The notes under the pieces: model-generated
The model's database searches: none
Told to the model about the DNA's origin: nothing
Seen by the model: only the letters and a program-made list of their open reading frames with translations
Assembly (NCBI GenBank): GCA_030429705.1
Contig: JAUIES010000003.1
Coordinates: forward strand, 186,001-250,000
DNA from: Phycisphaerae bacterium
Lineage (GTDB): Bacteria > Planctomycetota > Phycisphaerae > Phycisphaerales > UBA1924
DNA: 64,000 nt
Direction: 5' to 3'
Made by a program: the position numbers and the translations under genes
Part shown: positions 17,688-26,309 of the stretch, in pieces
Numbering within the stretch: the first letter of the stretch is position 1
How the letters are laid out: each line of letters begins with the position of its first letter

Positions 17688-19691
17688 ATGATGGACGCGA
17701 GTCTGACAATTCCGCAGGGATACGCCGCTGTCGATCTCGAGCCTGGCGGAAGCATTTCGCCGCTGCGGTTGTGTGTACTGTGTAAAACCGAGCCGGATGA
17801 GGTCGGCGGTCACTTTGTGACGCTGCGCGATGCTCTCGATGCCAAGGTCGTGCTTGGTTGTGTGACTGATGCTGCGGGCATCGTCCAGCGGTGGGTACAG
17901 ATCTGGTTTCAGGATGTTGATCGTGTTGGTGCTTCGCTCGACGCGTATCGCGCGAGTCTTTCTAATGCGGGGCTAGAAGATCGGTGGAAAAAAGCCATTG
18001 ATGCCATCGAGGAATTGGCTCCACAAGATCTTGTCAGAACGGGGTTTGAGACCGAAGCCGCGCCGGCGTTGTTTCTTGATCCTGTGCGCGGCAAGGTGAA
18101 ACCGATCATGCACGAAGCATCGGGGATGCCTTTTGAGGTGTGCCGCGAGGATGAGTTGCTCAGGCTGCGCAAGTTGCCCGCGTTTCATACTTCATTGCAC
18201 CGGTACTTATGGGTGGATGCACTTGGCGAGGAATCGCCCTTTGTGGCGGTCACAACCGATGCTCCGCGTGTTGACGGTGTGTTGGAGATCGACGAGGTTC
18301 TCACCGGCGTAAATAAAGGGCTCGTACCACTGAATCCGGGTGGCGGGTTGATGTTGGTGCGTCGGCACAGCCCGATAGGCCTTGCGGATTTTGCCGATGT
18401 GCTGTCGGGAGGACCATGGCGCGGGGTGCAGCACGGCTCGGGTGTTATCCACATTGATACAGAATCGGTCGAATCTGAAGCACGCGGCGGCGAAACGATC
18501 GACCCCGACCGGTTCTTTCTGGGCCGACACGGCAAATGGGGGCGATTGGTCGAAACGCTTCATTTGAAACTACGAGTGATTTCTGATGCGCTCGGCGGCA
18601 TCGCCGAAATGAGTGCGCGCACTGGTCGGCCGCTCCTGAATGTGAGTGACGAAAGTTTTCAGATCGAGGTGTGGGACCGGGCGTGCGGGCTCCCTCGACT
18701 GTGGACCGCACGAACGACATTGATCGATCCTGGTGGAGCGGTCCGTTTACCGATTGAAGGCAGTCGTGTGAGTTACTTTGTCTCGCGCGATGGACTCGGC
18801 CGAGGGATCTATCGACCCCAGTTGGCGGTTGATCCTGCAAAGGGACTTTGTTCCGTTCGATTGCGCAAGGTGACGGTTGACGAAGATCTCACAGCCACGA
18901 TTGAAGGTACTTTCGAGACCAATGAACGCGTGATTGCGGACGGGAGCGACTTGCTGTGTCTCCAGTTTCGGCTTGGGTCAGAACGCGTGGTGTTGCATGC
19001 GAAACTGGAGTCAGAGGCTGCGATGGCATCGGGCGAGTTGCGGCTCCGATCGGTGCCGGTGCGCGTGACTGCCGCACAGGCGGACGCTTTGCGCGGCGCT
19101 GAAGGTGTACCGATGCGCGATGTGGCGTTTGACACTTTGCCATTGCTCTCGACGCCGTGCGATCTTTATGCGATCGGGGTGCTTGCTGTCCGGACTTTGC
19201 TGGTCTCGGGCGAGAAGCGATTGCCGGAGGTGCTGGATGAGGCGCTGAGTCTTGCTCGGCAGGCGGCGTCGTTGCACGATGAACTGAGCAGCGATGGTGA
19301 ACCACCAAGTCTGGCCGACCGGATTCGGTTGATATTTGATGCCGATCCGCGCTGGATGAACACACTCGGTCCTCAATGGCTGGTGCACGATGAACTCACC
19401 GCGGCGGAGGCATTTGACTTGGTCCCACCGGAACTGTGGTGGCGTGTATTGGCGGCGATTGTGCGCATGTTCCCTGGTGTCGGCCCGGACAGCACTTGCA
19501 AAGATCTGGGTGATGCACGCGGGGGGGCATCGCATCGTACATTCGGTCCTGCGATTGATGATATGAACGACCTGTTGATGCGTACGCGCAGCCTCATGCT
19601 GATCGATTGGCGCTATAACCGTGAGGTGCATTCGGTTATTCGCGGACTTCGTACGAAAATGATTGATCAAGGCGTGGGTGCGGGGCGCTAG
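17688..19691 (+). CDS. Uncharacterised T6SS-linked protein with kinase C-lobe-like segment
   Basis: A cytoplasmic protein of about 667 residues that I do not recognise. It has no signal peptide or membrane segment. The N-terminal third contains LCVLCKTEPDEVGGHFVTLR and a recurrent 'Leu-rich/VD' beta pattern. Near residue 490 it reads LPLLSTPCDLYAIGVLAVRT, which resembles the APE...DvySlGvll stretch of protein kinase C-lobes, but no ATP-binding loop or HRD motif is visible. The start is unsure: ATG pairs at 17688/17691 follow GGTTGGGG, while a TTG at 17634 and an ATG at 17643 are alternatives. It is co-directional between the YcfL-like and TssJ-like genes, so a T6SS role is inferred from context only. 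Confidence 0.6.
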   Translation: MMDASLTIPQGYAAVDLEPGGSISPLRLCVLCKTEPDEVGGHFVTLRDALDAKVVLGCVTDAAGIVQRWVQIWFQDVDRVGASLDAYRASLSNAGLEDRWKKAIDAIEELAPQDLVRTGFETEAAPALFLDPVRGKVKPIMHEASGMPFEVCREDELLRLRKLPAFHTSLHRYLWVDALGEESPFVAVTTDAPRVDGVLEIDEVLTGVNKGLVPLNPGGGLMLVRRHSPIGLADFADVLSGGPWRGVQHGSGVIHIDTESVESEARGGETIDPDRFFLGRHGKWGRLVETLHLKLRVISDALGGIAEMSARTGRPLLNVSDESFQIEVWDRACGLPRLWTARTTLIDPGGAVRLPIEGSRVSYFVSRDGLGRGIYRPQLAVDPAKGLCSVRLRKVTVDEDLTATIEGTFETNERVIADGSDLLCLQFRLGSERVVLHAKLESEAAMASGELRLRSVPVRVTAAQADALRGAEGVPMRDVAFDTLPLLSTPCDLYAIGVLAVRTLLVSGEKRLPEVLDEALSLARQAASLHDELSSDGEPPSLADRIRLIFDADPRWMNTLGPQWLVHDELTAAEAFDLVPPELWWRVLAAIVRMFPGVGPDSTCKDLGDARGGASHRTFGPAIDDMNDLLMRTRSLMLIDWRYNREVHSVIRGLRTKMIDQGVGAGR

Positions 19692-19733
19692 AATGAAACC
19701 GAATTGGACCACTACAGCAATAAAGGAGAATCC

Positions 19734-20252
19734 ATGAAGATTTTGAGCCAACTTGCGATGGGTGTGCTCGGTGCAATTGTGGCACTCGGATCCGTCGGTT
19801 GTGAAACGAAACCGACGATGGGCGAGTTCAATGTGACCGTTTCGTTGGCTGACGGATTCAACCCCGTGGGAAGTGTCGAAGTCGATGTCGTGGGCGTGCA
19901 GGACGGACGCGATCTCGTTTCAATCGAGGGCATCTCCGTGAGCGACTACTTCGGGGCGATGAACCCGTATCGGCGTGATCTGGACCGAAAGATCGGGCTG
20001 GTGTTCCGGGCGGACACAGACCGCGAACACCGGATTGATCTCACACGCCGCGGACCGCATTATGCGAACTGGAAGAACGCGAATGTGATGCACCTGGTTG
20101 TTCTGGCCGATCTGTCGAGTTCGGGCGGTCCCGACCTGCGCCGCTTGACGCTTCCACTCGACAAGCATCGCTGGAAGCGCAAGAACCTGGAGATTCTGAT
20201 TGATGCAACAAAGGTATCCTCGGCGTATGCTCCAGAACCGGTGAAGAACTGA
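19734..20252 (+). CDS. Lipoprotein, candidate TssJ equivalent
   Basis: A 172-residue lipoprotein. The signal MKILSQLAMGVLGAIVALGS ends in VGC, and AAAGGAG precedes the ATG. The mature part is a small beta-rich domain: FNVTVSLADGFNPVGSVEVD, VVGVQDGRDLVSIEGISVSD, LDRKIGLVFRADTDREHRID and MHLVVLADLSS. Size, outer-membrane lipoprotein nature and the strand-loop layout fit TssJ, the lipoprotein that contacts TssM in T6SS. Sequence identity to classic TssJ cannot be shown by eye, so the assignment is an inference from context. It is the last gene before a clear terminator at 20291. Confidence 0.5.
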   Translation: MKILSQLAMGVLGAIVALGSVGCETKPTMGEFNVTVSLADGFNPVGSVEVDVVGVQDGRDLVSIEGISVSDYFGAMNPYRRDLDRKIGLVFRADTDREHRIDLTRRGPHYANWKNANVMHLVVLADLSSSGGPDLRRLTLPLDKHRWKRKNLEILIDATKVSSAYAPEPVKN

Positions 20253-20290
20253 CCCGGCGCACGCGTTGAGATGAGATGAACAATCTACAG

Positions 20291-20323
20291 GCCGTCTTGC
20301 CTTGGCGAGGCGGCTTGTTTTTT
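20291..20323 (+). terminator. Rho-independent terminator after the lipoprotein operon
   Basis: GCCGTCTTGCC (20291-20301) pairs with GGCGAGGCGGC (20304-20314), with G-U pairs in the middle, followed by TTGTTTTTT. It ends the transcript that starts near 14341. Confidence 0.85.
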
Positions 20324-20442
20324 ACCGGGTGGGCCGATCTCCCCGGCGTGCTCAGTTCTTCGTACAATAGTGGCAGTTGTCGTTTCGGACCTGGTTTTCG
20401 CGTTTCGTCGGTCAACGCACCGACACTTGAACGAGTACTGGA

Positions 20443-23400
20443 TTGCGTGTGAACTATGGCGGTTTTGAGGTCGTTGGTTCGTTGCTTCAAGGGCCTCAGG
20501 GTGCCTCGGGGAAGGCACGCCGAATCGGCGAAAAGAACGCCGATTATTTTGTCGAACTGCAGTACCTCGACCCGATTGCAGCACCCGGGCAAGAACGCGT
20601 CGTCGTTGAGCAGTTTCTTGAACGGGCGCAGTTGCAACAGTCCGTCCGCAGTGACTACTGGGAGACGGTTCACGAGATTGGCGAAGTTGAAGACGGAGCG
20701 TTTCGAGTTTCAGATTTGTATCAGCGGAGCGCCCAGGCGCTGATCGATGGCCGCGTTCGACTCGCGAGCGCCGATCTCCAGAACATCGTTTCGAGTTGCC
20801 TGCTCGGGTTGAAGGACTTTCAAGAGCAATCGAGCGGCCGAGCGCACGGCCAATTGCGAGCAGAAGATGTGTTGATCGACGACCATCTTGGTCCGGGCCG
20901 ATGGCGTGTCGTTCTCAGCCGACCCTCGACAGCCACGCAGTCAGGCGAGAGTCTTGAGAAGGCGAGGCGTGCTGATGCTCAGGCGATCGGTGGCATCGTC
21001 CTCGGACTTGTCGAACACCGCCAACCACGCCCATTGCCTTCACGCGTCCAGGTGAACGAAGCCTGGAAACGCGTCGGACAATCGCAGGCCGGTTCATGGG
21101 TGACAGCGGTCAATCGATTGCTCGATCCTGACCTCGATCCATCAAGCGACTGGTTGAACGAGGCGATTGCAGAGTTTCGATCACTCAAGACGAAATCGGG
21201 CAAAAGGAGCCGATGGCCTCTGGTTGCTGCGGTTGTTGGTATTGCAATGATCGGTGGGGGTGTGTTTACAGCCGGGACACTTGGTGGGTGGTGGAACAAA
21301 ACGGAACCTGATACAGAACCATTGACCCTTGCAGCCTGGCAATCGTGGATCCGAAATTGCGATTGGGTGGTCCGCCTCAGGCGCGAGCTCGATCGCGCAT
21401 ATCCAGAGGCGACTCGTGACGAGAACGCTTCAAAGACTCGGTCGTTGCTAAATGAGCTGATTGCGGCGTTGCCCACCAGCGCGGACTATCGAAATCTGCC
21501 AAAGGGCGCGGAGAATGCCTGGACCCCACATCTTCTGATTCCGAATCCGACGAATACTGTCGGCGGACTCTTCGAGTCGAATGAAGATGGCCGAGTCGTT
21601 GACGAGAACGGACGATTCGTGCCGGATGCGGTGCACTTTGAGCACTTTTATGAAATCAAGAACATTCATCGCCGTGTGCAAGTTGTTCAAGAGGTTGTCG
21701 AGTCTATCGAGAAGATTTGTCAGGAATCAGGCAATCGAGGCGATGTTGAATCGTTCGTGAAGACGCTCGGTGCGTGGGGGGCACAGCCCGAACAGTTGAA
21801 GAGTCTTGAAGCCGTTCCACAGCAGTTGGTGATTGACGAAATCACAGGGACTGATTCGATTATCAACTTTGTAGCCGCGGTCGAGTTGAGCGCTCAAGCG
21901 AGAACACTTGAAACGGACCTTTCATTGCTCGTTGAACGCTGTGCAGCATTGAAGTCTCATGCGGACGAGAGCGCGGCAAACGATCCGGTGCTTGGTCGGC
22001 TCGACTCGATCGTGCAAGCAGAGATCGTGCGTTCAGTTGCGGATGGGCAGGATGCCGCGACGACGATCGTTGCGATCAAAGACGCTGCGGGCGGAGCGAA
22101 CGAAGTGCTCGATCGAATCGAGAGATTGATGAACGATCACTACACGCAGATTGTCCAACGACCATTTGTGCAAGCGTTGAACGATCGAGGGTTGTCTTCA
22201 AAAAACGAGTTTTCTGTTCTTGAAGATTGGCTTGAAGTTGCCGGGCAGTTGCGTTTCCGAAGGCTGACAGGGGCGAGGGATCTGTTCCGTAGCTTGCGTT
22301 CCCCAGATGGAATCACAGCGTTTCTTAGTACAGCCAATGAGAGTATTGAACAAGTGCAGGCGCTGCCTCAGGCAGCGACCGATGATCGAGTCCAATCGGC
22401 GATTCAGCGTCTTCAGTCGACGATGGCTGAGATTCGAACCGAGATCGATTCGGCCCTTGAACTGGAGGCGACGGTTGCGAACGAGTCTGAATTGAATGCT
22501 CGATTTAGTTCAATAGATTCTCGATTGCAAAGCGATGTGAAAGACATCGCCGCGACCGTCGTCAGTGAGAACAGCCGAACGCTCGCCCAGGCGATTGACC
22601 TGTTTGTCTCGACAACTTCTCCATTTCGAGATAACTCGCTGTTTGATCAAGAGATCAGGAAACTGCGCGATCGGCTTGAGATCGAAGCCCGTGAAGGGCA
22701 GTCATTGCAAACCGATGCCGAGCAGAGCGCACTGGCATTCAGGCTCGTTCAAGAGCATGATGCAGTCAGAGATCGATTCATTGCCATTCGAGATCACACC
22801 AGCGTTCAGTTCAACATTGAGCGCACAGAGTCAATCGACATTGATCCGTTGCGTGTAGCGTTCGAAGCATTGCGACATTCGCGACGATTGGCGTTGATCG
22901 GGTCGTCTGATGAGATATCAGCAACGCCTGACGATGTGTTGACGGCTGTTGCCAGTGAGATTGAAGCCGCGATCGGACAGGCTCGCGCGTTGGAAAACCG
23001 TCTCAACCAGTGGGTGGATGTGGCGCAGTTGAGCGAAGTTGCGTCCGTTTTGAACCCGACCTTGAGCGACAATACCGAGGTGGCTCAGGCTTATGGCGAA
23101 GCGATCGCTGCGCTACGCGGCCGAGTCACCAACGCGACAGATGTGCAGGGAAACCAAACCGACCTGCTTGCAACGGCGAGCGATCCTCGATCACCAGCGG
23201 AGTTGAGGCGTGCGGCTTTCCAACGAGTTATGTCGAGCGGGTCCGATTGGCCGGCGACACCTGACGATCTGACTGCGTTTATTGACTGTGGCACGAGTTT
23301 GATCGCGAGTTTGCAGCGAGCAACCGACCATGCGTGGGATGTACAGGTGGTGCAAGATGCGATTGGGGAGCGATGGCGCGTCGCGATGTCGAATGCGGCC

Positions 23401-24756
23401 ACAGAGACAGATTTCGTCGCGATTCGCGGGCTTCGCGATAGCGCGGGTCTCGATGGCAGCGCGGAGACCGCGTTGTCGAGCGAGATCCGTCGTAACCTGG
23501 CGGTGGTTGACTTGAAGGCTGCGCTCGCGGCGTTGCCCCGATTGAATGACAGTCAGGCCGATGATGCCGAGGTGCGTCGAACCGTTGACGGATGGTTGCA
23601 ACAGCATGAGCCTGTGATCAACAATGCGGCTTGGCTCGGGGAACTGCGATCCGCGTTCAACGATACGAGTCAGAGCAGTGGGGAGTTTGATCCGGGTGCT
23701 TATGGGCCGGGGACGACGAACACAGGTTGGGTCGGTTCGGTTGATGCTGAACTCAACACCATTTCGTATCGCAAAGGTGGCTGGACGCTCGAGTTTCGCC
23801 GCGTCACGACGGGCGATACTGAGGATGTCTGGTTTCTTGGGACTGAAGAAGTTCCTCTCGGACTTTTGCTCGAGACGGTCCCGCATGATCAACTGCAGGT
23901 CGATCATGCGGAGGGTCGAAAAACGAACGGCCCGCGCGGTTGGGATGTCGACGATGCTGGCAATGTACTTTCGTCGACGAGTTGGTTCGAGTATCAGACG
24001 AGCCCCCTGGATCGCTCGAGTTCGATCGGAGATTTCAATCAGTTCGGTCTGTATAGCCCGGACTTGAGCCAGGCGGGGGCTTCTGCCATTCTCAATCAGT
24101 CAGACGGTGCGTTGAAAGACGATTTCCCGGCTCAGAACTTCATGCTCGAGACCATCGAGTATTTTTGCGCTCAAACAGGGTGTGTCCTGCCTTCAGAAGA
24201 GGTGTGGTTGGCCGCGGTGACGGAGCAGTTTGCGCAGGCGGGGCTCGGGTCGCCGCAAGTGAACGGAGCATCGGTTTCCGCACTCGCATTGCAAGTACGC
24301 GACGCGCAGTGGTTGAATCAATATCAGTACACGGAACAACTTCGAGCCGACGGAAATCTTCAGCCTGGTCACGACTTCTGGTGGAAGTTCTGTGTGTTTC
24401 CGTGGCAGCGCGGTGCGGATGCTTCGTCGGTGTGGACCGGAGTTGATGATCAACATCTGCTGTTCGTTCCAGTTTCGCATGGCAACGCCAATGGATGGAA
24501 GCACCTGATTGGCAATGTCGGCGAGGTTGTGACCGTCGCAGGTGGTCACGCGGCGATCGGCGGTTCCGCCATGTCGCCAGCGAGTGTCCCGGTGACGACT
24601 CCGATCGCGTTAAGGCGGAGCCATCTGCCCGCTGCGGATATCGGTTTCCGGTTGGCGATGAAGGTCCCTGCAAGCGATCTGAACCCGAGTCTGCGCAAGC
24701 GTGTTGAGGGTCTGTTGGCGAATGACAAAACACCCGCTCAGTTTCCGAGCAGGTGA
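20443..24756 (+). CDS. Giant membrane protein: pseudokinase head, coiled periplasmic region, SUMF1-like end
   Basis: About 1,437 residues. Residues 1-250 resemble a protein kinase: ADYFVELQYLDP, an HGQLRAEDVLID loop (135-146) in place of HRDLKPxN, and DAQAIGGIVLGLV (178-190). The catalytic Asp is absent, so it is a likely pseudokinase. One TM helix (about 258-280) is followed by about 900 residues of mostly helical sequence. The C-terminal 230 residues look like an FGE/SUMF1 (C-type lectin-like) domain: LPSEEVWLAAVTEQFAQAGL, LIGNVGEVVTVAGG, IGGSAMSP and AADIGFRLAMKVP. The active-site Cys pair of true FGE enzymes is missing. It is paralogous in layout to the 33,027-37,502 protein. It could fill the place of PpkA. 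The start is TTG at 20443 or GTG at 20449. A short hairpin spans the stop codon (24731-24755). Confidence 0.75.
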   Translation: MRVNYGGFEVVGSLLQGPQGASGKARRIGEKNADYFVELQYLDPIAAPGQERVVVEQFLERAQLQQSVRSDYWETVHEIGEVEDGAFRVSDLYQRSAQALIDGRVRLASADLQNIVSSCLLGLKDFQEQSSGRAHGQLRAEDVLIDDHLGPGRWRVVLSRPSTATQSGESLEKARRADAQAIGGIVLGLVEHRQPRPLPSRVQVNEAWKRVGQSQAGSWVTAVNRLLDPDLDPSSDWLNEAIAEFRSLKTKSGKRSRWPLVAAVVGIAMIGGGVFTAGTLGGWWNKTEPDTEPLTLAAWQSWIRNCDWVVRLRRELDRAYPEATRDENASKTRSLLNELIAALPTSADYRNLPKGAENAWTPHLLIPNPTNTVGGLFESNEDGRVVDENGRFVPDAVHFEHFYEIKNIHRRVQVVQEVVESIEKICQESGNRGDVESFVKTLGAWGAQPEQLKSLEAVPQQLVIDEITGTDSIINFVAAVELSAQARTLETDLSLLVERCAALKSHADESAANDPVLGRLDSIVQAEIVRSVADGQDAATTIVAIKDAAGGANEVLDRIERLMNDHYTQIVQRPFVQALNDRGLSSKNEFSVLEDWLEVAGQLRFRRLTGARDLFRSLRSPDGITAFLSTANESIEQVQALPQAATDDRVQSAIQRLQSTMAEIRTEIDSALELEATVANESELNARFSSIDSRLQSDVKDIAATVVSENSRTLAQAIDLFVSTTSPFRDNSLFDQEIRKLRDRLEIEAREGQSLQTDAEQSALAFRLVQEHDAVRDRFIAIRDHTSVQFNIERTESIDIDPLRVAFEALRHSRRLALIGSSDEISATPDDVLTAVASEIEAAIGQARALENRLNQWVDVAQLSEVASVLNPTLSDNTEVAQAYGEAIAALRGRVTNATDVQGNQTDLLATASDPRSPAELRRAAFQRVMSSGSDWPATPDDLTAFIDCGTSLIASLQRATDHAWDVQVVQDAIGERWRVAMSNAATETDFVAIRGLRDSAGLDGSAETALSSEIRRNLAVVDLKAALAALPRLNDSQADDAEVRRTVDGWLQQHEPVINNAAWLGELRSAFNDTSQSSGEFDPGAYGPGTTNTGWVGSVDAELNTISYRKGGWTLEFRRVTTGDTEDVWFLGTEEVPLGLLLETVPHDQLQVDHAEGRKTNGPRGWDVDDAGNVLSSTSWFEYQTSPLDRSSSIGDFNQFGLYSPDLSQAGASAILNQSDGALKDDFPAQNFMLETIEYFCAQTGCVLPSEEVWLAAVTEQFAQAGLGSPQVNGASVSALALQVRDAQWLNQYQYTEQLRADGNLQPGHDFWWKFCVFPWQRGADASSVWTGVDDQHLLFVPVSHGNANGWKHLIGNVGEVVTVAGGHAAIGGSAMSPASVPVTTPIALRRSHLPAADIGFRLAMKVPASDLNPSLRKRVEGLLANDKTPAQFPSR

Positions 24757-24791
24757 GGGTGAACGGGTTCGATTGTCGATGTGCGTAAAAG

Positions 24792-25124
24792 TTAATCGAC
24801 GGGAACGGTGGCGACGGCATCCAACTGTTCGAGGCGTATGGCTTCGACATAGGCCACGGTGTCATAGAAGGATGCGCCGCCCAATGCGTCGGAGGCTGCG
24901 AGCATCGATCGACCTTGAGGCCAAACGACTTGCGTGTCATCCGCGAATGCCATTCGTCCGATTTCGTCGGCCTGGATGATCTTGCCCAGATTGCGGTCTG
25001 TAGATGGATACCACCAATCGCGTGCTTCAACGCCTGGGAGCAGCACCTGTGTGCGGGTCTGGTGAGCGCATCCCCCCAGAAGAAGTGTTCCGAGTGTTGC
25101 GGTCGCAATGATCGTGGTTCGCAT
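24792..25124 (-). CDS. Small lipoprotein, function unknown
   Basis: A 110-residue protein with the signal MRTTIIATATLGTLLLGGC (lipobox LLGGC) and a strong AGGAG 8 bases before the ATG. The mature part contains LLPGVEARDWWYPSTDRNLG and VVWPQGRSMLAASDALGGAS. I do not recognise it. It is the only minus-strand gene in the 50 kb T6SS region, converging on the pseudokinase gene and divergent from the gene at 25339. Confidence 0.65.
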   Translation of the reverse strand: MRTTIIATATLGTLLLGGCAHQTRTQVLLPGVEARDWWYPSTDRNLGKIIQADEIGRMAFADDTQVVWPQGRSMLAASDALGGASFYDTVAYVEAIRLEQLDAVATVPVD

Positions 25125-25338
25125 AAGACTTCTCCTGTGAGTTGCGTGAGAAATCGACGCTCCAAGGATCTGAGGCCATGAAGAGCGGGGTCGATCGGCG
25201 AGATTGAGCCCCACGAACCGGTGTATTCGTGAGGAGCGGCGCAGCCCGCAGGGTCAACGCGCGCCCGGACGCGCGAATCCGGTATCATGGGACCTGCCGG
25301 TTGGCGGACGATCGGTTGTAAAGGAAAGGCGGGTGTGC

Positions 25339-26268
25339 GTGGGCGACGAGAGTTGGCTTTCGCTGGCGGAGCGGACAGCAAACAGAATCAGGCTTCTCCA
25401 AGCGGACTTGGCGGATGAAGATCCGGATGTTCGGCGTGCGCATGTGACTGAAGAGGTCCGGGAAGCGCTGGCGAAGCTGGTGCCGCACGATCAGGAGCGA
25501 TTTCTCGAGGCTCTCGAAGCCCGGTTTCCTGCATGGGAGGCTGAGGGGATGGTGGCACAAGCTCCGGCTTCAAATGCGCCGCCCCGTTCAGTTGCGCCCA
25601 CAGACATGGCCGAGTTTCAGGACCCTGGTTTCCTCATTCGGCAGTTGCAGAAACTCGCACCAGCGATGACAGGCGAGCAGCGCGTGCGCGCGGCGGAAGA
25701 GTTGGCGAGGTCAGGGATTACGACTGGTGGCGCGGGCGGGGTCTCGCCCGAAGCCATGGATCGTGTGCGTGCCACGCTGGAACTTTCGCCCGAGATGTCG
25801 GTGGATATGGAGCGGCTGGTTCATGTGATGGCGACCGTTCTGGAGAAGGTCGTGAGTCTGGATGACATCGCGTGGAAGAACTGGATGAAGATGTCGGAGA
25901 ATCGGCGATCGCGCGGTCGGTCAGGTCTTGCTGGTGTTCTTGGCAAGTATGTCTCTGGCAATGACGAAGTCGGCAGCTCGCAGGTCACGGATGAGTTGGA
26001 GTCGTTCCGCCGGTTGACGGCGTCGTTGATGCTTGCTCTGAGTCAGAGTGGACAGGCAGCGTATACGCAGATGCGTCGTTTGCATCCTGACGAAATCGAA
26101 GGCATCATTCGCAATGAGAAGGCAAACCTGCTTGTCAGTCAGGATGTACGCTGTTGGCGGCGGTATCGTGAACTTGCGGGCGCGATGGACGCTGCGCAGG
26201 TCGAAGTTGAACTTCTGCGTAGTCTCGCAGGATGGGTGAACGAATGGATGTCGCGTCAGTCTCGTTGA
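25339..26268 (+). CDS. T6SS-associated protein resembling the C-terminal part of Fha/TagH
   Basis: A helical cytoplasmic protein of about 309 residues. The C-terminal half (MERLVHVMATVLEKVVSLDD, FRRLTASLMLALSQSGQAAY, QMRRLHPDEIEGIIRNEKAN) follows the general layout of the region after the FHA domain in T6SS Fha proteins. No FHA domain precedes it. The similarity is weak and by eye. The start GTG at 25339 is chosen because AAGGAAAGG lies 9 bases upstream; codons further upstream encode Arg-rich, unlikely sequence. It heads the tssK-tssL-tssM run, 41 bases before tssK. Confidence 0.55.
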   Translation: MGDESWLSLAERTANRIRLLQADLADEDPDVRRAHVTEEVREALAKLVPHDQERFLEALEARFPAWEAEGMVAQAPASNAPPRSVAPTDMAEFQDPGFLIRQLQKLAPAMTGEQRVRAAEELARSGITTGGAGGVSPEAMDRVRATLELSPEMSVDMERLVHVMATVLEKVVSLDDIAWKNWMKMSENRRSRGRSGLAGVLGKYVSGNDEVGSSQVTDELESFRRLTASLMLALSQSGQAAYTQMRRLHPDEIEGIIRNEKANLLVSQDVRCWRRYRELAGAMDAAQVEVELLRSLAGWVNEWMSRQSR

Positions 26269-26309
26269 GTTGTTGACGCTTCAGTCTTTTTTTGGAGGCA
26301 TTGCCACGA

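Noticed and set aside
24000-24756. Active formylglycine-generating enzyme at the C-terminus of the giant proteins
   Set aside because: The overall SUMF1-like pattern is present, but the catalytic Cys pair and its surrounding CR-S motif are absent in both proteins.
24140-25381. 413-codon minus-strand frame over the end of the pseudokinase gene
   Set aside because: Overlaps two supported genes in another frame. The product is Pro/Arg/Ser/His-rich, as typical of antisense shadows in high-GC DNA.
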